64,000 nucleotides of DNA from assembly GCF_005484965.1 (NCBI RefSeq), contig NZ_CP034036.1:4092001-4156000 (forward strand), written 5' to 3'. Position numbers and translations under genes: made by a program. This document shows, in pieces, positions 16,760 to 25,056 of this stretch. Positions within the stretch are counted from its first letter, which is position 1; the number at the start of each line of letters is the position of its first letter. The notes beneath the pieces are model-generated. The model made no database searches, was not told where the DNA came from, and worked only from the letters and a program-made list of their open reading frames with translations. Origin of the DNA: Brenneria nigrifluens DSM 30175 = ATCC 13028 (GTDB taxonomy: Bacteria; Pseudomonadota; Gammaproteobacteria; Enterobacterales; Enterobacteriaceae).

Positions 16760-17758
16760 TTAATTATTCGGTTTCGACAGTTCGACAAAGGGTACAGCCA
16801 CTTCTAACAGGCTCAGCCCACCATGGGCAAGGCTTGGGTAGCCGCCTTGTGAACGCCATTTTTTGCGGCCCAGCACAATGTTCCAGTTGCCATGCTGCGT
16901 CGTCAGTACCTGAGATAATGGCGGAACCCAATGTTGTTCGGTTTTTGCGTCTTTAATTTCGTTATTACGACCAGACTTAAATTGCCCTTTTAGATAGGCT
17001 TTTTGGTCTTCCGGGTAAACATCAGGAAACAACGCAGGATTTGAATACCCATGGTCAGCAGTAATAACCAGACGACGACCTGTGGCAAGTTTGTCGATGA
17101 AAGTCCAGAATTCATCGCCAATTAATACAGCTGCGGCTTCTTTAGCCAACACCCGGTAACCAGCCCCCTGTTCAGCCAGGTGGTGCATACGTTCATCAGG
17201 CCAGTGATGCCAGAAGATAATGTTGGGATCAGCCTTGATCAGGGATGCACAATCCACCCATGGCAGGTCGGTGGATTCTGTGAAGGCCTCAGGGAACGCA
17301 GCACTATGCCCCTGGTTGTTTTGCAATTTAGTACGCTGTCCAAACCCGATTGCTCTGGCAAACGGCGTAGTATCACCTGGTAGCTCAGAGGCTGTGGCAC
17401 GGGCACTGTGAATGGTGTAGCCCCGCCGCTGCGCACCTTCGATTATCCATGGCGCTTCGCGGAGCGATAACGCATCGAGAATCAGGATGGCTTTCGGTGT
17501 TGTATGGCGTTGCCAGAATGCTTTCAGGGCATCTGCTGTTTTTGGTGATGCACTCTCGAATGACGCCCACAAATCCCAGGCACTGCCTGCCAACACATCA
17601 TCCAATGGTTTGATGGCTCTGTCCCGTTCGGTTGTTTTTGCATCCGCCAGATCCTGTCTGATAGGTTCCGCAAACAGGGGCCAGAGAGCCGAAAAAATTT
17701 TCGGCCATACTTCCTGTGCGGGCAGTCGGTGTATATCAGCGATCAGTGACTTATCCAT
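16760..17758 (-). CDS. Compact PglZ-domain protein
   Basis: 332 residues. Alkaline-phosphatase-fold PglZ features: ILILDALSLREAPWI (metal-binding Asp near the start), DLPWVDC, VITADHGY (late metal site), and a His-rich end (SLAHGGLSLLEVAVP). BREX PglZ proteins are usually two to three times longer, so this is a minimal version. It lies 17 bases after the ATPase. In BREX, PglZ is essential for defence; its biochemical role here is not known. Confidence 0.85.
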   Translation of the reverse strand: MDKSLIADIHRLPAQEVWPKIFSALWPLFAEPIRQDLADAKTTERDRAIKPLDDVLAGSAWDLWASFESASPKTADALKAFWQRHTTPKAILILDALSLREAPWIIEGAQRRGYTIHSARATASELPGDTTPFARAIGFGQRTKLQNNQGHSAAFPEAFTESTDLPWVDCASLIKADPNIIFWHHWPDERMHHLAEQGAGYRVLAKEAAAVLIGDEFWTFIDKLATGRRLVITADHGYSNPALFPDVYPEDQKAYLKGQFKSGRNNEIKDAKTEQHWVPPLSQVLTTQHGNWNIVLGRKKWRSQGGYPSLAHGGLSLLEVAVPFVELSKPNN

Positions 17759-17775
17759 ATGCTTTCGCTCGTCGA

Positions 17776-20457
17776 TTATTGTTCTTTATCCAGATCCAGA
17801 GAGTAAGTAACACCATCCGGTAAGTTTTTCAGCAGATGCTCTAATTGCGCTCCAGTGAGCTGTGAGGTGGATAACTTAACGTCCTTCACCTTACTGCCTT
17901 TGTTAATTCCCCATTGCTCCAGCTTGCCGAGCAGGCTCAGTGTCGAGGTATTTTGCGCACTGTGGTGAGCAACGCCTCCCCCACTTGAACCACCGAAAAG
18001 CGATCCTGGTGTTGGTGTGGTACCGGATGCTGTGCTGCTATTGCCTGAGCCTACGGGTGGCTCGTTAACACCACCGGTGGTGAATTCTTCTGGCATGCCG
18101 GGAACAGGCTGAACAGGGACTGAACCGCCTGAGCCTACAGAGCCTCCGGGCAGGTGCAGTGTTGTATCTTCCAAATCTTTACCGCTGCCCAGTTTTCCAC
18201 GTACTCGCAACCAAGCATCTTCTGTGGTTTCTGACGGCTTTTTCTCGTACAGACTGCCTTTGGCATTAATAGCAATTTTGCCTTCTGCACAAGCTCGGCC
18301 AATGCGTTCTTTAACGGCTGTTTCACCCAGCCAAGGAATGCTTTCTGCACCTTTTGGGGCTGGCTCTTTCAGCTGGTCGATGAGGTCAGCCACGCTGCGG
18401 CTATTCGTTGCGGCATCAAGCAGCATAGTGTCGAATTCTTCGGGAATAAACAGCTCGCTGCGGATTTTCTCATCCAGTTTTTCGAGGATCTGTAACCCTT
18501 CTGCGCCGTGCTGTGAAATCTCAAACTCGCATTGAGATGGGTCTGCGAAATTCCACACTACCAAGACTGCAAAACGATCAAAGCGGGATTGCAACTGCTC
18601 ACGCAGTTCCTTCTGGTACTTCAGATGCAATTGAGCGTACTCACGCTCTGAATTTTTCCAATCGCTAGCGAGATAAACTGCACGTGCTAATACCAGCATA
18701 GACTTGTCGTAAAAAATATCGCCAGTACCCACACGTGGCAGCAAAAAGCGCACGGTGTTTCTTGCTTTGGCCACATGGATCTTCAGCCATTCACCCAGCT
18801 CTTTGTTATCCAGCGATGCTTTGGGCATAACAATCACTGGAATACGGTTATCCCAATGCTGAGGATGGTCTTTTTCTTCAATGTCCGACCATGGCGCAGT
18901 GCGCCACTGTTTCTTCAATACAATAGTTCGATAGATACTCGACTGATTGCCCTCTCCAACTAGGGCATAACGAATCTCTTTGGCAAGATGTTCTACATCT
19001 TCATCCTTTTGAAAAAGCTTGTCGTTTTTAGCATGTGCTAACAGCTTGGCCTGTGGATTCACCTCATTCTTGAACACCAAACGGTTGGCTTGGCGGTGAA
19101 TGTTGAAGCTGTTGTCCTCGATTACTGCAAGCTCGGCGGCAAACAAGTTGTCATCTATCGCTTTGCGCTCGGTAATATCCAGCTGCAGTTCTGACGGTTC
19201 AGCACCGGCATGATTTTCCAATGACAAAGAACGAAGCCAGAGAGCTGAAAGAATAGACTCAAGATGCGGCACCTGAGCAGTAGGTACACCGTTTTTAACA
19301 GCTTCAAGATTGCGCAGTGCATTCTCACGCAAATCCCTATGCAGCTGACTTGCTACCGAATCCAGTAGTGAGGTAACGCCTGATTTTTCACTGGTTAAGC
19401 TGAAGTTCGCTGGTGTGAGTATGGCCGTGTCGTCACCTGACTCCTTAAAGACATCCACCAGAATACGCAAGAGATCACGTGTCTCTTGAGTTTCGGTTGC
19501 GATAAGCACCTGATCATCCAGCAATTGCAGAAGTCTTGGCGAGTATGGCCAAGCCTCAATGAATTGCAGTCTGTGTTTTTCATGCTCAGAGCCTGAGATA
19601 TGACTTAAACGCAGAAATTCATCCACGTGTGTTTTAATCAGAGAGGCAATATCAGATTCTGGGATGTTCATCCTGTTTTCGAAGATCCGATAGAGCAACA
19701 AGCGCTGTCTGTCTCGTTTGGCTTCTGGCCCTTTAAAATCGATCCGCACTGGATTTACGCGGAACAGCTGCTGCGCCGCGTCGGAGTTACCTTCGCGCAC
19801 AGATACCACAAGCGTCAGAAGTTCAGGGTGCTTTTCAGATATTTCCGATAGAATTTGGATGAAGTTAAATGCCCAAGTCTTGCGCTTGTACTGGTTGGAG
19901 TTAGTTAAGCCTTCAAACCACGTCTGGAATTCATCCAGAATAAGGATGAATGGTTTATTCTCTGCCATTTCCAGAATCAGATCATAACTCGGCACCTCGG
20001 TACCGTGCACTTCCCACTTGGCTTTGATGATGTTGCCGTGCGGATGCTGGTCGAACAGAACATCCCATACATGCTTATAGCGTTGCAAATGTAAGCTTTC
20101 GGTAATGACATGCATGCCATACTGTAACTTAAGGTTCGCAATGTCTGGGTTTTTCAGTCGGGCAGACCAGTCATTCAACCAGTTTACTGTTGCATCCTTA
20201 TCCTGATGCATATGTGACAGTGCGGCCATAAGGTGTGATTTACCTTGGCCCCGCGCACCGATAATTACAACAGGCTCAGCCCGGCCAGCTTGTACCGCTT
20301 CCACGGTCTTGAGCATGTCGATTGAGGGGTAAGTGATTTTCAGAAATTCACTTGCAGACTTATCGAGCGCACCAGTGCCATTCCGGTTATGCATTTCGAT
20401 CATCGTTCCTTTGATACGACGACCGGAAAATTCCTCACGTAACTTCAGTCCTAGCAT
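17776..20457 (-). CDS. AAA ATPase, DUF499/BrxC-like
   Basis: 893 residues. Walker A is GARGQGKSH near residue 70 and Walker B is FILILDEFQTW (Asp-Glu) near residue 170. A long helical middle follows, then a Gly/Ser/Pro-rich linker (about 780-840) and a small C-terminal domain ending in LDKEQ. Size and order fit the DUF499/BrxC/PglY group of defence ATPases. Starts two bases after the HTH gene. Assignment to DUF499 is by architecture and neighbours; the AAA core itself is certain. Confidence 0.75.
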   Translation of the reverse strand: MLGLKLREEFSGRRIKGTMIEMHNRNGTGALDKSASEFLKITYPSIDMLKTVEAVQAGRAEPVVIIGARGQGKSHLMAALSHMHQDKDATVNWLNDWSARLKNPDIANLKLQYGMHVITESLHLQRYKHVWDVLFDQHPHGNIIKAKWEVHGTEVPSYDLILEMAENKPFILILDEFQTWFEGLTNSNQYKRKTWAFNFIQILSEISEKHPELLTLVVSVREGNSDAAQQLFRVNPVRIDFKGPEAKRDRQRLLLYRIFENRMNIPESDIASLIKTHVDEFLRLSHISGSEHEKHRLQFIEAWPYSPRLLQLLDDQVLIATETQETRDLLRILVDVFKESGDDTAILTPANFSLTSEKSGVTSLLDSVASQLHRDLRENALRNLEAVKNGVPTAQVPHLESILSALWLRSLSLENHAGAEPSELQLDITERKAIDDNLFAAELAVIEDNSFNIHRQANRLVFKNEVNPQAKLLAHAKNDKLFQKDEDVEHLAKEIRYALVGEGNQSSIYRTIVLKKQWRTAPWSDIEEKDHPQHWDNRIPVIVMPKASLDNKELGEWLKIHVAKARNTVRFLLPRVGTGDIFYDKSMLVLARAVYLASDWKNSEREYAQLHLKYQKELREQLQSRFDRFAVLVVWNFADPSQCEFEISQHGAEGLQILEKLDEKIRSELFIPEEFDTMLLDAATNSRSVADLIDQLKEPAPKGAESIPWLGETAVKERIGRACAEGKIAINAKGSLYEKKPSETTEDAWLRVRGKLGSGKDLEDTTLHLPGGSVGSGGSVPVQPVPGMPEEFTTGGVNEPPVGSGNSSTASGTTPTPGSLFGGSSGGGVAHHSAQNTSTLSLLGKLEQWGINKGSKVKDVKLSTSQLTGAQLEHLLKNLPDGVTYSLDLDKEQ

Positions 20458-20459
20458 GG

Positions 20460-20654
20460 TTAGATCTCATTTTTACTTGATATTTGGTTGTGTTGCTGCG
20501 TTATCCAGGTATCTATCTCTTCTTTCTTGAAACGCCACGAGATGTCCACTTTAAACGCAGGGATCTTTGCTGCTGTGGCCATGCGATAGACAGTACGCTC
20601 GTTGAGCTTGAGGTACGACGCGACATCCTTGATGGTCATTATTTGCTCACTCAT
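20460..20654 (-). CDS. AlpA/excisionase-like helix-turn-helix protein
   Basis: 64 residues: MTIKDVASYLKLNERTVYRMATAAKIPAFKV... WRFKKEEIDTWI is the MerR-like winged HTH of excisionase/AlpA (HTH_17) proteins. Start 20654 chosen as the first Met before the domain; the Shine-Dalgarno is weak, and an alternative Met lies five codons on. As the first gene of the defence operon it is probably its transcriptional regulator. It follows a 170-base gap that should hold the operon promoter. Confidence 0.8.
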   Translation of the reverse strand: MSEQIMTIKDVASYLKLNERTVYRMATAAKIPAFKVDISWRFKKEEIDTWITQQHNQISSKNEI

Positions 20655-20824
20655 GTTTGTTGTCCGTAGTGAGTACAATGTTTTGTCGGTATAGTACAAG
20701 GAGGTCTTCTTTTGTTCAAAATTATCTCTAAATGTCAAGGCTGTGCTTGCTTAATACCTAGCTCCACCGCTCTAGCTCCCGGACAGGGACATCGTAAAAA
20801 TCTTGAGTAATGCGATTCTGGATA

Positions 20825-20989
20825 ATGGATGAGACAACAATAACTCAGTACGTCGGGATTGTTAATCCGAGCAACGCAGTAACATGCTATACCCTGACTC
20901 CTCATGCTTACCATCATTACGGCACAAAATTCAGCTATGGCAAAGCGAGTGCGCTGTTGCGTTCTTTTGAGTCCGAAGAAAATAACTAA
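20825..20989 (+). CDS. Possible 54-aa protein
   Basis: Plus-strand ORF of 54 codons ending exactly at a strong bidirectional hairpin. The amino-acid composition is protein-like (VTCYTLTPHAYHHYG, KASALLRSF) but the Shine-Dalgarno is poor and I know no relative. May be the end of a lost gene. Confidence 0.3.
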   Translation: MDETTITQYVGIVNPSNAVTCYTLTPHAYHHYGTKFSYGKASALLRSFESEENN

Positions 20990-21014
20990 ACCAGGGCATG
21001 CCCCTGGTTTAGTT
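20984..21014. terminator. Bidirectional terminator
   Basis: Thirteen-pair perfect stem AACTAAACCAGGG / CCCTGGTTTAGTT with a 5-base loop, between the plus-strand 54-codon ORF and the truncated GTPase gene on the minus strand. Confidence 0.65.
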
Positions 21015-21023
21015 ATATCGACG

Positions 21024-21770
21024 TTATTTCTGCTCGGCTTTCAGGTGCGCGGTCTCTTTACCCTGCGCCTCTAACTGATTTACCACCCATTCAAACACGA
21101 CCTGTGTGCCAATCGGACCATCCTGCGACAAGCGCGGATCAGGGTCAAAGGCCGTTTCAATCACATAGGGGTTCTGCAGGCGTGTTTTGGCGACATGAAC
21201 CATTCTATCTTTATCATTCGGGCGCAGCATATCCACCTTGTTCAGACAGACCAACACAGGCTTGCCCTCCGCCTTTAACTTCTCCAGTGTCTGCACGTCA
21301 TGACCTGACACACCACGGTTGACGTCTACCACCAGCAGGAACAGATCGGTATGCTTGATATTATCATTCACCAAGTCATTGACCTCGGAACGCACGTCGT
21401 GAAATCCAGGGAAGTTAATAAGTTTAATAGTACCTGTGTGCCCAAGGTCATACACCTTAGTATCGGATGTAGAGCCAGCAATAGGATTGATATTGCCGGT
21501 ATCAACACCGAATACGCTTTTAAAGAGCGCATCTTTGCCGACGGAACCATCTCCCACTACGCTGATAGTCAGGCGTTTTAATACGTTCTGACGCAGCATC
21601 GCGATATGTACGATCGCCGGAACCGTCTTACGAAACGCAGGGCCTGCAATTTCTACCGCCAGCCATGCGCCGGAAGCGATCCAACCAATTGGCCCTAAGA
21701 ATGCACCGACACCGCGTACCAGCGCCGCATTTGCCGCAAAGTTGAGGCCATTACCCATCAGCGAGCGGGC
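21024..21770 (-). pseudogene. GTPase with YaaW-like N-terminal segment, 5'-truncated
   Basis: The readable part starts with a YaaW/UPF0174-like hydrophobic stretch (GAFLGPIGWIASGAWLAVEI) and continues into a small GTPase: GDGSVGKDALF (G1), NFPGFHD (G3, usually DxPG), LNKVDM (G4, NKxD). At about 21770 the frame runs into IS66 tnpB sequence out of frame, so the natural start is lost. The G1 ends in KD instead of KS/T. Downstream end has a normal stop at 21024. Confidence 0.65.
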
Positions 21771-22077
21771 CAGCATCCAGTTTATCGAGCAGCATCGCCA
21801 ACTGGGCGCGGGTGATGGAGATTTTGCCGTCGCGGACGGTGGGCCAGACGAACTGGCCTTCCTCCAGCCGTTTGGTGAACAGGCACAGCCCGTCCGCATC
21901 GGCCCAGAGGACCTTCACTATATCGCCCCGGCGCCCCCGGAAGATGAACAGGTGGTCGGCGTGCGGGTCGTCGTCCAGTGTGCTCTGTATCTGCTCGCCC
22001 AATCCGTTGAAGGACTTGCGCATGTCGGTGGCGCCGGCGATCAGCCAGATGCGGGTGCCTGACGGGAGAGATATCAT
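21751..22077 (-). pseudogene. tnpB: IS66 tnpB, 3'-truncated
   Basis: Begins MISLPSGTRIWLIAG and holds the DMRKSFNGL and FRGRRGDIVKVLWAD motifs of IS66 Orf2/TnpB. The normal C-terminus after the LLDKLD stretch is replaced by residues read from the joined GTPase sequence. Start overlaps tnpA stop (ATGA). Confidence 0.9.
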
Positions 22078-22480
22078 CGCGCCCTCCCGGTCAGCTCACG
22101 GGTAAGGACGGACAGCAACTCCGGCGATAGGTTCTCCAGCGTCATATTGCCGTGGCGGAACTCGACGCGGCAGGATGCGGCGCTGGCGAGCGAGGGTGTC
22201 GCCGGGGGCAAGGCGTGAGTCTCTTCCGATGATGCCGGTTCCGGTATGACTTCAATGGGCAGCAGCGCCGCTGGCTGGGGGAGAAGTGTTTGCCCCGGCG
22301 GGCACAATGCCCCTTCACGCCAGCGTTGACGCCATTTGAACAACAGATTGTCGTTAATGCCGTACTTGCGGGCTACCTGGGCAACAGAGGCCCCGGCTGA
22401 TAAGAGAGCTCAACCACTTTGAGCTTGAACTCAAGGGGAAAGTTTGGGCGTCTGGGGCGTTTGGCTACGGGTGATGTCAT
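22074..22480 (-). pseudogene. tnpA: IS66 tnpA, frameshifted
   Basis: ATG at 22480 begins MTSPVAKRPRRPNFPLEFK and reads the HTH-like start, then stops after 35 codons. Frame returns as VAQVARKYGINDNLLFKWR... if one G is restored in a run of Gs near 22395. A single-base deletion has therefore broken this IS1-unrelated Tnp8-type HTH protein of the IS66 family. Confidence 0.8.
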
Positions 22481-22724
22481 AAATGGTGTCCGCTAAATTT
22501 GGTGGACACTATCCTGTCAGATATTTCAGGTTCGGAAAGTCGGTACGGGCTGGACGCTTACGTAGCAGCGTACCCTTAAAACGTATGAATATCGAGTAGT
22601 ACGATGCTTGCAACATAAACGCTTGGGGCCTTCAGAACTGGTGAAACCGAGCGAATAGAAATTGGTTGTTATTTAAGCTATAGTTGACTCAATTTCTACA
22701 CCAACACCGTATCCAGGAGGGATA

Positions 22725-23123
22725 ATGAACCAGACAAAACAGCAGCACGCTTACCAGCGCGGAGCCCGCATTGCGCGGCTTTGGAAGAAAGTAAAAGGTA
22801 GCGTTTTGCACTGGGATGAACGCTGTGTCACCTGGGCCAATAAAAAGCATCTCCCGCCATGGATAGGACATGCTCCAATCATTATATTTATTGCCTTTTT
22901 TATCAGCACAATAGCGTTTGGTAGCCTTATCATAGCGGCATGTTTCCTGTTAATCTTTGCCGTTGCATGTATTATCCAAAATCCAGGTTCATCCCAGGCA
23001 ACGGCTGATGAAGCTGAATTTTATGACGATACGGAAAAAACAGGACCAGGGTATAGGTACGGTCAGGAAGGGCATGGCTATTATTCAGGTTCCGATGACA
23101 TCACATCAGAACGCTTGGACTAA
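22725..23123 (+). CDS. DUF3742 family ICE membrane protein
   Basis: 132 residues with a strong AGGAGGG Shine-Dalgarno. Two hydrophobic helices (about 52-70 and 72-88) between a basic N-terminus and an acidic tail rich in Asp, Tyr and Gly. Position, length and pattern match DUF3742 proteins, which are regularly found convergent to traG in SPI-7/PFGI-type ICEs. One of very few ICE backbone genes on the plus strand. Role unknown. Confidence 0.75.
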   Translation: MNQTKQQHAYQRGARIARLWKKVKGSVLHWDERCVTWANKKHLPPWIGHAPIIIFIAFFISTIAFGSLIIAACFLLIFAVACIIQNPGSSQATADEAEFYDDTEKTGPGYRYGQEGHGYYSGSDDITSERLD

Positions 23124-23145
23124 GCGAGGTACAGAATACCTCGCT
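23123..23145. terminator. Bidirectional terminator between DUF3742 and traG
   Basis: AGCGAGGTA / TACCTCGCT with a 5-base loop, overlapping the DUF3742 stop and followed by a T-rich stretch. Confidence 0.6.
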
Positions 23146-23158
23146 GATTAGTTTCACT

Positions 23159-24670
23159 TTATAATCTCGCGGCTTTCTTCAGGGAATCAACTCCACTACC
23201 ACCGGTTTCTTGTGGTTTCGATACTCCAGTTTTCATTGCACTGGTGAGGGAATCACCAACCCTAACCCCAGCCCATGATAAAGCGCCAAGCCATAATGCC
23301 GGCAGCACGATAAACATCGTCCCCATCACCAGGTTCATGATGATATCGTCTGTCGTGTTCTGAAATCCTGCGAGGTTCCAGCGATCGTGTGTGCTCGAAC
23401 TGTAGAGCGCTTCCATAAGCCAACTGTCTAGCCAGCGAGCTAACTCCCACCAGAAGGTCAGGAAGTTAAGTGCGAAGAGCACAAACGTCACCGTAATCAC
23501 GGTCTTGTACTCATACGCCGCAAACGCCAGGATTAACGGGAGCATCACATAGATAGCCATCAACAGCACAGCCTGCACCATGGGTAAAGCCTGACGCATA
23601 GCATCAAACGCAGGGAAAGCGGCCAGGCTTCCCAACGATGTGCCACCAAGGGCGGCCAGGCGAGTCATGGCGTTATCATTAGTAAAATCCGCATTACCAC
23701 CGTAACCGGCATAGGCATGCCCTCCCTGTGACACAGTCAGGCTCTGCGGGCTCACCAGCCAACGAACCACCATTTCTTTATAATCGGCCGTGGATTCTCC
23801 GATCATCTTAACGGCCGCAGACATCCGCAACATGACGTCAGGATCAACCTGCTTCAATACACGGGCTTGCAGGCCAGTATCGGCCGTTGACCACCATTCG
23901 CTGCAGGTCGGATATCCGCCACGGCCGGTGTTCGGCCGGCCACTGTCCCGTGAATCGTTCCAGGGAAAACTTGCCCGCGGCATTTTTGACTGCAGGTTCG
24001 CGTAATAGCCCCCATTCAGGAATGTACCGGAGCCCAGCCATTCAATATCACGCAATGTCGCTTTATCCGTTGTCTGCCCCTGGTCACGGTTCTGCCAGGT
24101 GTAAAGCGCCAGAGAGTAACAATCATTGGTAAAGTCCTGCAGTTCTCTGGCCAGAGCCGGATTGTTCACCCGGCTATGCTGAACTTCAAAACGCACCTGC
24201 CGCAAATCCGGTCGGCACGGAATGCTGGCCACCGCCGCCTGGGTGATCCCTTTGGAGAGCTTATGCACCACCAACCACCACACCGGCACCTTCGCCGCCT
24301 GGCCATTCATGCTCGATACAATATTGGCATACCCGGTGTCCGCCGGTTTTTTCGGTGTCCAGGTACCACAGGTCGATGCCCGGCTGCTGTCATATTTGAT
24401 CGTGTCCAGGCTGACGTTGATCAGCGGCAAGCAGCAGGCGATCATCACAAAGAAAGCGACATAAAGCAGGTTCTCGATGCGCGGCAGGGACAGCATCCCT
24501 TTGTTACCTTCGTCATCGCCTTCTTCACGTACTTTCAGCCAGATGCCGACAACCCTGAACAGTAACGGCAGCACGAATAATCCAGTGCTGACCAGCAACT
24601 CCCACAAGCCATTGTTGATCAGCCAGCCGAGCAGCGTCAGAAAGTATTCGAGATAGCTGTTGGTCATCAT
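23159..24670 (-). CDS. traG: Conjugal transfer protein TraG (N-terminal domain type)
   Basis: 503 residues. Membrane segments at about 15-35, 70-90, 385-430 and 470-490 surround a periplasmic, Cys-containing loop (CGTWTPKKPADTGYANI, IPCRPDLRQ, NDCYSLALY), the layout of the TraG N-terminal domain in mating-pair stabilisation. Overlaps the stop of the upstream gene by four bases (ATGA). Last gene of the transfer operon. In F, TraG acts in pilus assembly and mating-pair stabilisation; here only the shorter ICE version is present. Confidence 0.9.
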   Translation of the reverse strand: MMTNSYLEYFLTLLGWLINNGLWELLVSTGLFVLPLLFRVVGIWLKVREEGDDEGNKGMLSLPRIENLLYVAFFVMIACCLPLINVSLDTIKYDSSRASTCGTWTPKKPADTGYANIVSSMNGQAAKVPVWWLVVHKLSKGITQAAVASIPCRPDLRQVRFEVQHSRVNNPALARELQDFTNDCYSLALYTWQNRDQGQTTDKATLRDIEWLGSGTFLNGGYYANLQSKMPRASFPWNDSRDSGRPNTGRGGYPTCSEWWSTADTGLQARVLKQVDPDVMLRMSAAVKMIGESTADYKEMVVRWLVSPQSLTVSQGGHAYAGYGGNADFTNDNAMTRLAALGGTSLGSLAAFPAFDAMRQALPMVQAVLLMAIYVMLPLILAFAAYEYKTVITVTFVLFALNFLTFWWELARWLDSWLMEALYSSSTHDRWNLAGFQNTTDDIIMNLVMGTMFIVLPALWLGALSWAGVRVGDSLTSAMKTGVSKPQETGGSGVDSLKKAARL

Positions 24671-25038
24671 AACGGCAACCCTCCGCCAAAGAGGGAGTAT
24701 TCACAGACCAGCGCGAACAACGCGCATGCGATCGCCATACGTTTCAGTGGTCCCCTGTATGCCGGTTTGCAGCCCGGAGAATGCCAGATTTTCCAAAATC
24801 CCCAGGCCAGCGCGGCGTAAAGCGCCAAACGCCAGACCAGCCAGCCGTAACGAGTGCTTTGCATCCAGTTTCGCAACGCGGCGCTATCAGTTGGGTGATT
24901 AATGCCCCAGTGCGCTATCACCAGGGCAATCGCCATCATGGCCACCATCGTGCCCAGCAGTTGCAGAACACGCTTTGCCCGGTGGCTGAATTTGCCGTCC
25001 CGTCGGGGCGACAACGTATTCTTCTTTGTTTCGTTCAT
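24667..25038 (-). CDS. ICE conjugation membrane protein (123 aa)
   Basis: Three hydrophobic segments (about 27-47, 66-86, 103-120) after a basic, cytoplasmic N-terminus. No named family recognised. It lies between the TIGR03755 gene and traG, coupled to traG by an ATGA overlap, a place occupied by a small membrane protein in related ICEs. Start 25038 preferred over the GTG one codon before it. Confidence 0.65.
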   Translation of the reverse strand: MNETKKNTLSPRRDGKFSHRAKRVLQLLGTMVAMMAIALVIAHWGINHPTDSAALRNWMQSTRYGWLVWRLALYAALAWGFWKIWHSPGCKPAYRGPLKRMAIACALFALVCEYSLFGGGLPL

Positions 25039-25056
25039 CACAATGTATCCCCTCGG

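Larger units (their letters stand above)
9419..22561 (-). mobile_element. IS66-family element interrupted by a 12-kb defence cargo
   Basis: Both ends begin GTAAGCG reading inward, as IS66-family inverted repeats do, and both are flanked by the 8-bp direct repeat GTAGCAGC (9411-9418 and 22562-22569), the target-duplication length of this family. tnpA and tnpB remain at the right, and only the last 46 codons of tnpC at the left, all in the same orientation. Thus one IS66 copy inserted here, and its tnpC was later largely replaced by the segment about 9593-21770. Confidence 0.8.

Noticed and set aside
10219..20654. DISARM system
   Set aside because: The helicase is DrmD-like, but DrmA, DrmB (DUF1998) and DrmC (PLD) are absent, while PglZ and a DUF1156 methylase are present.
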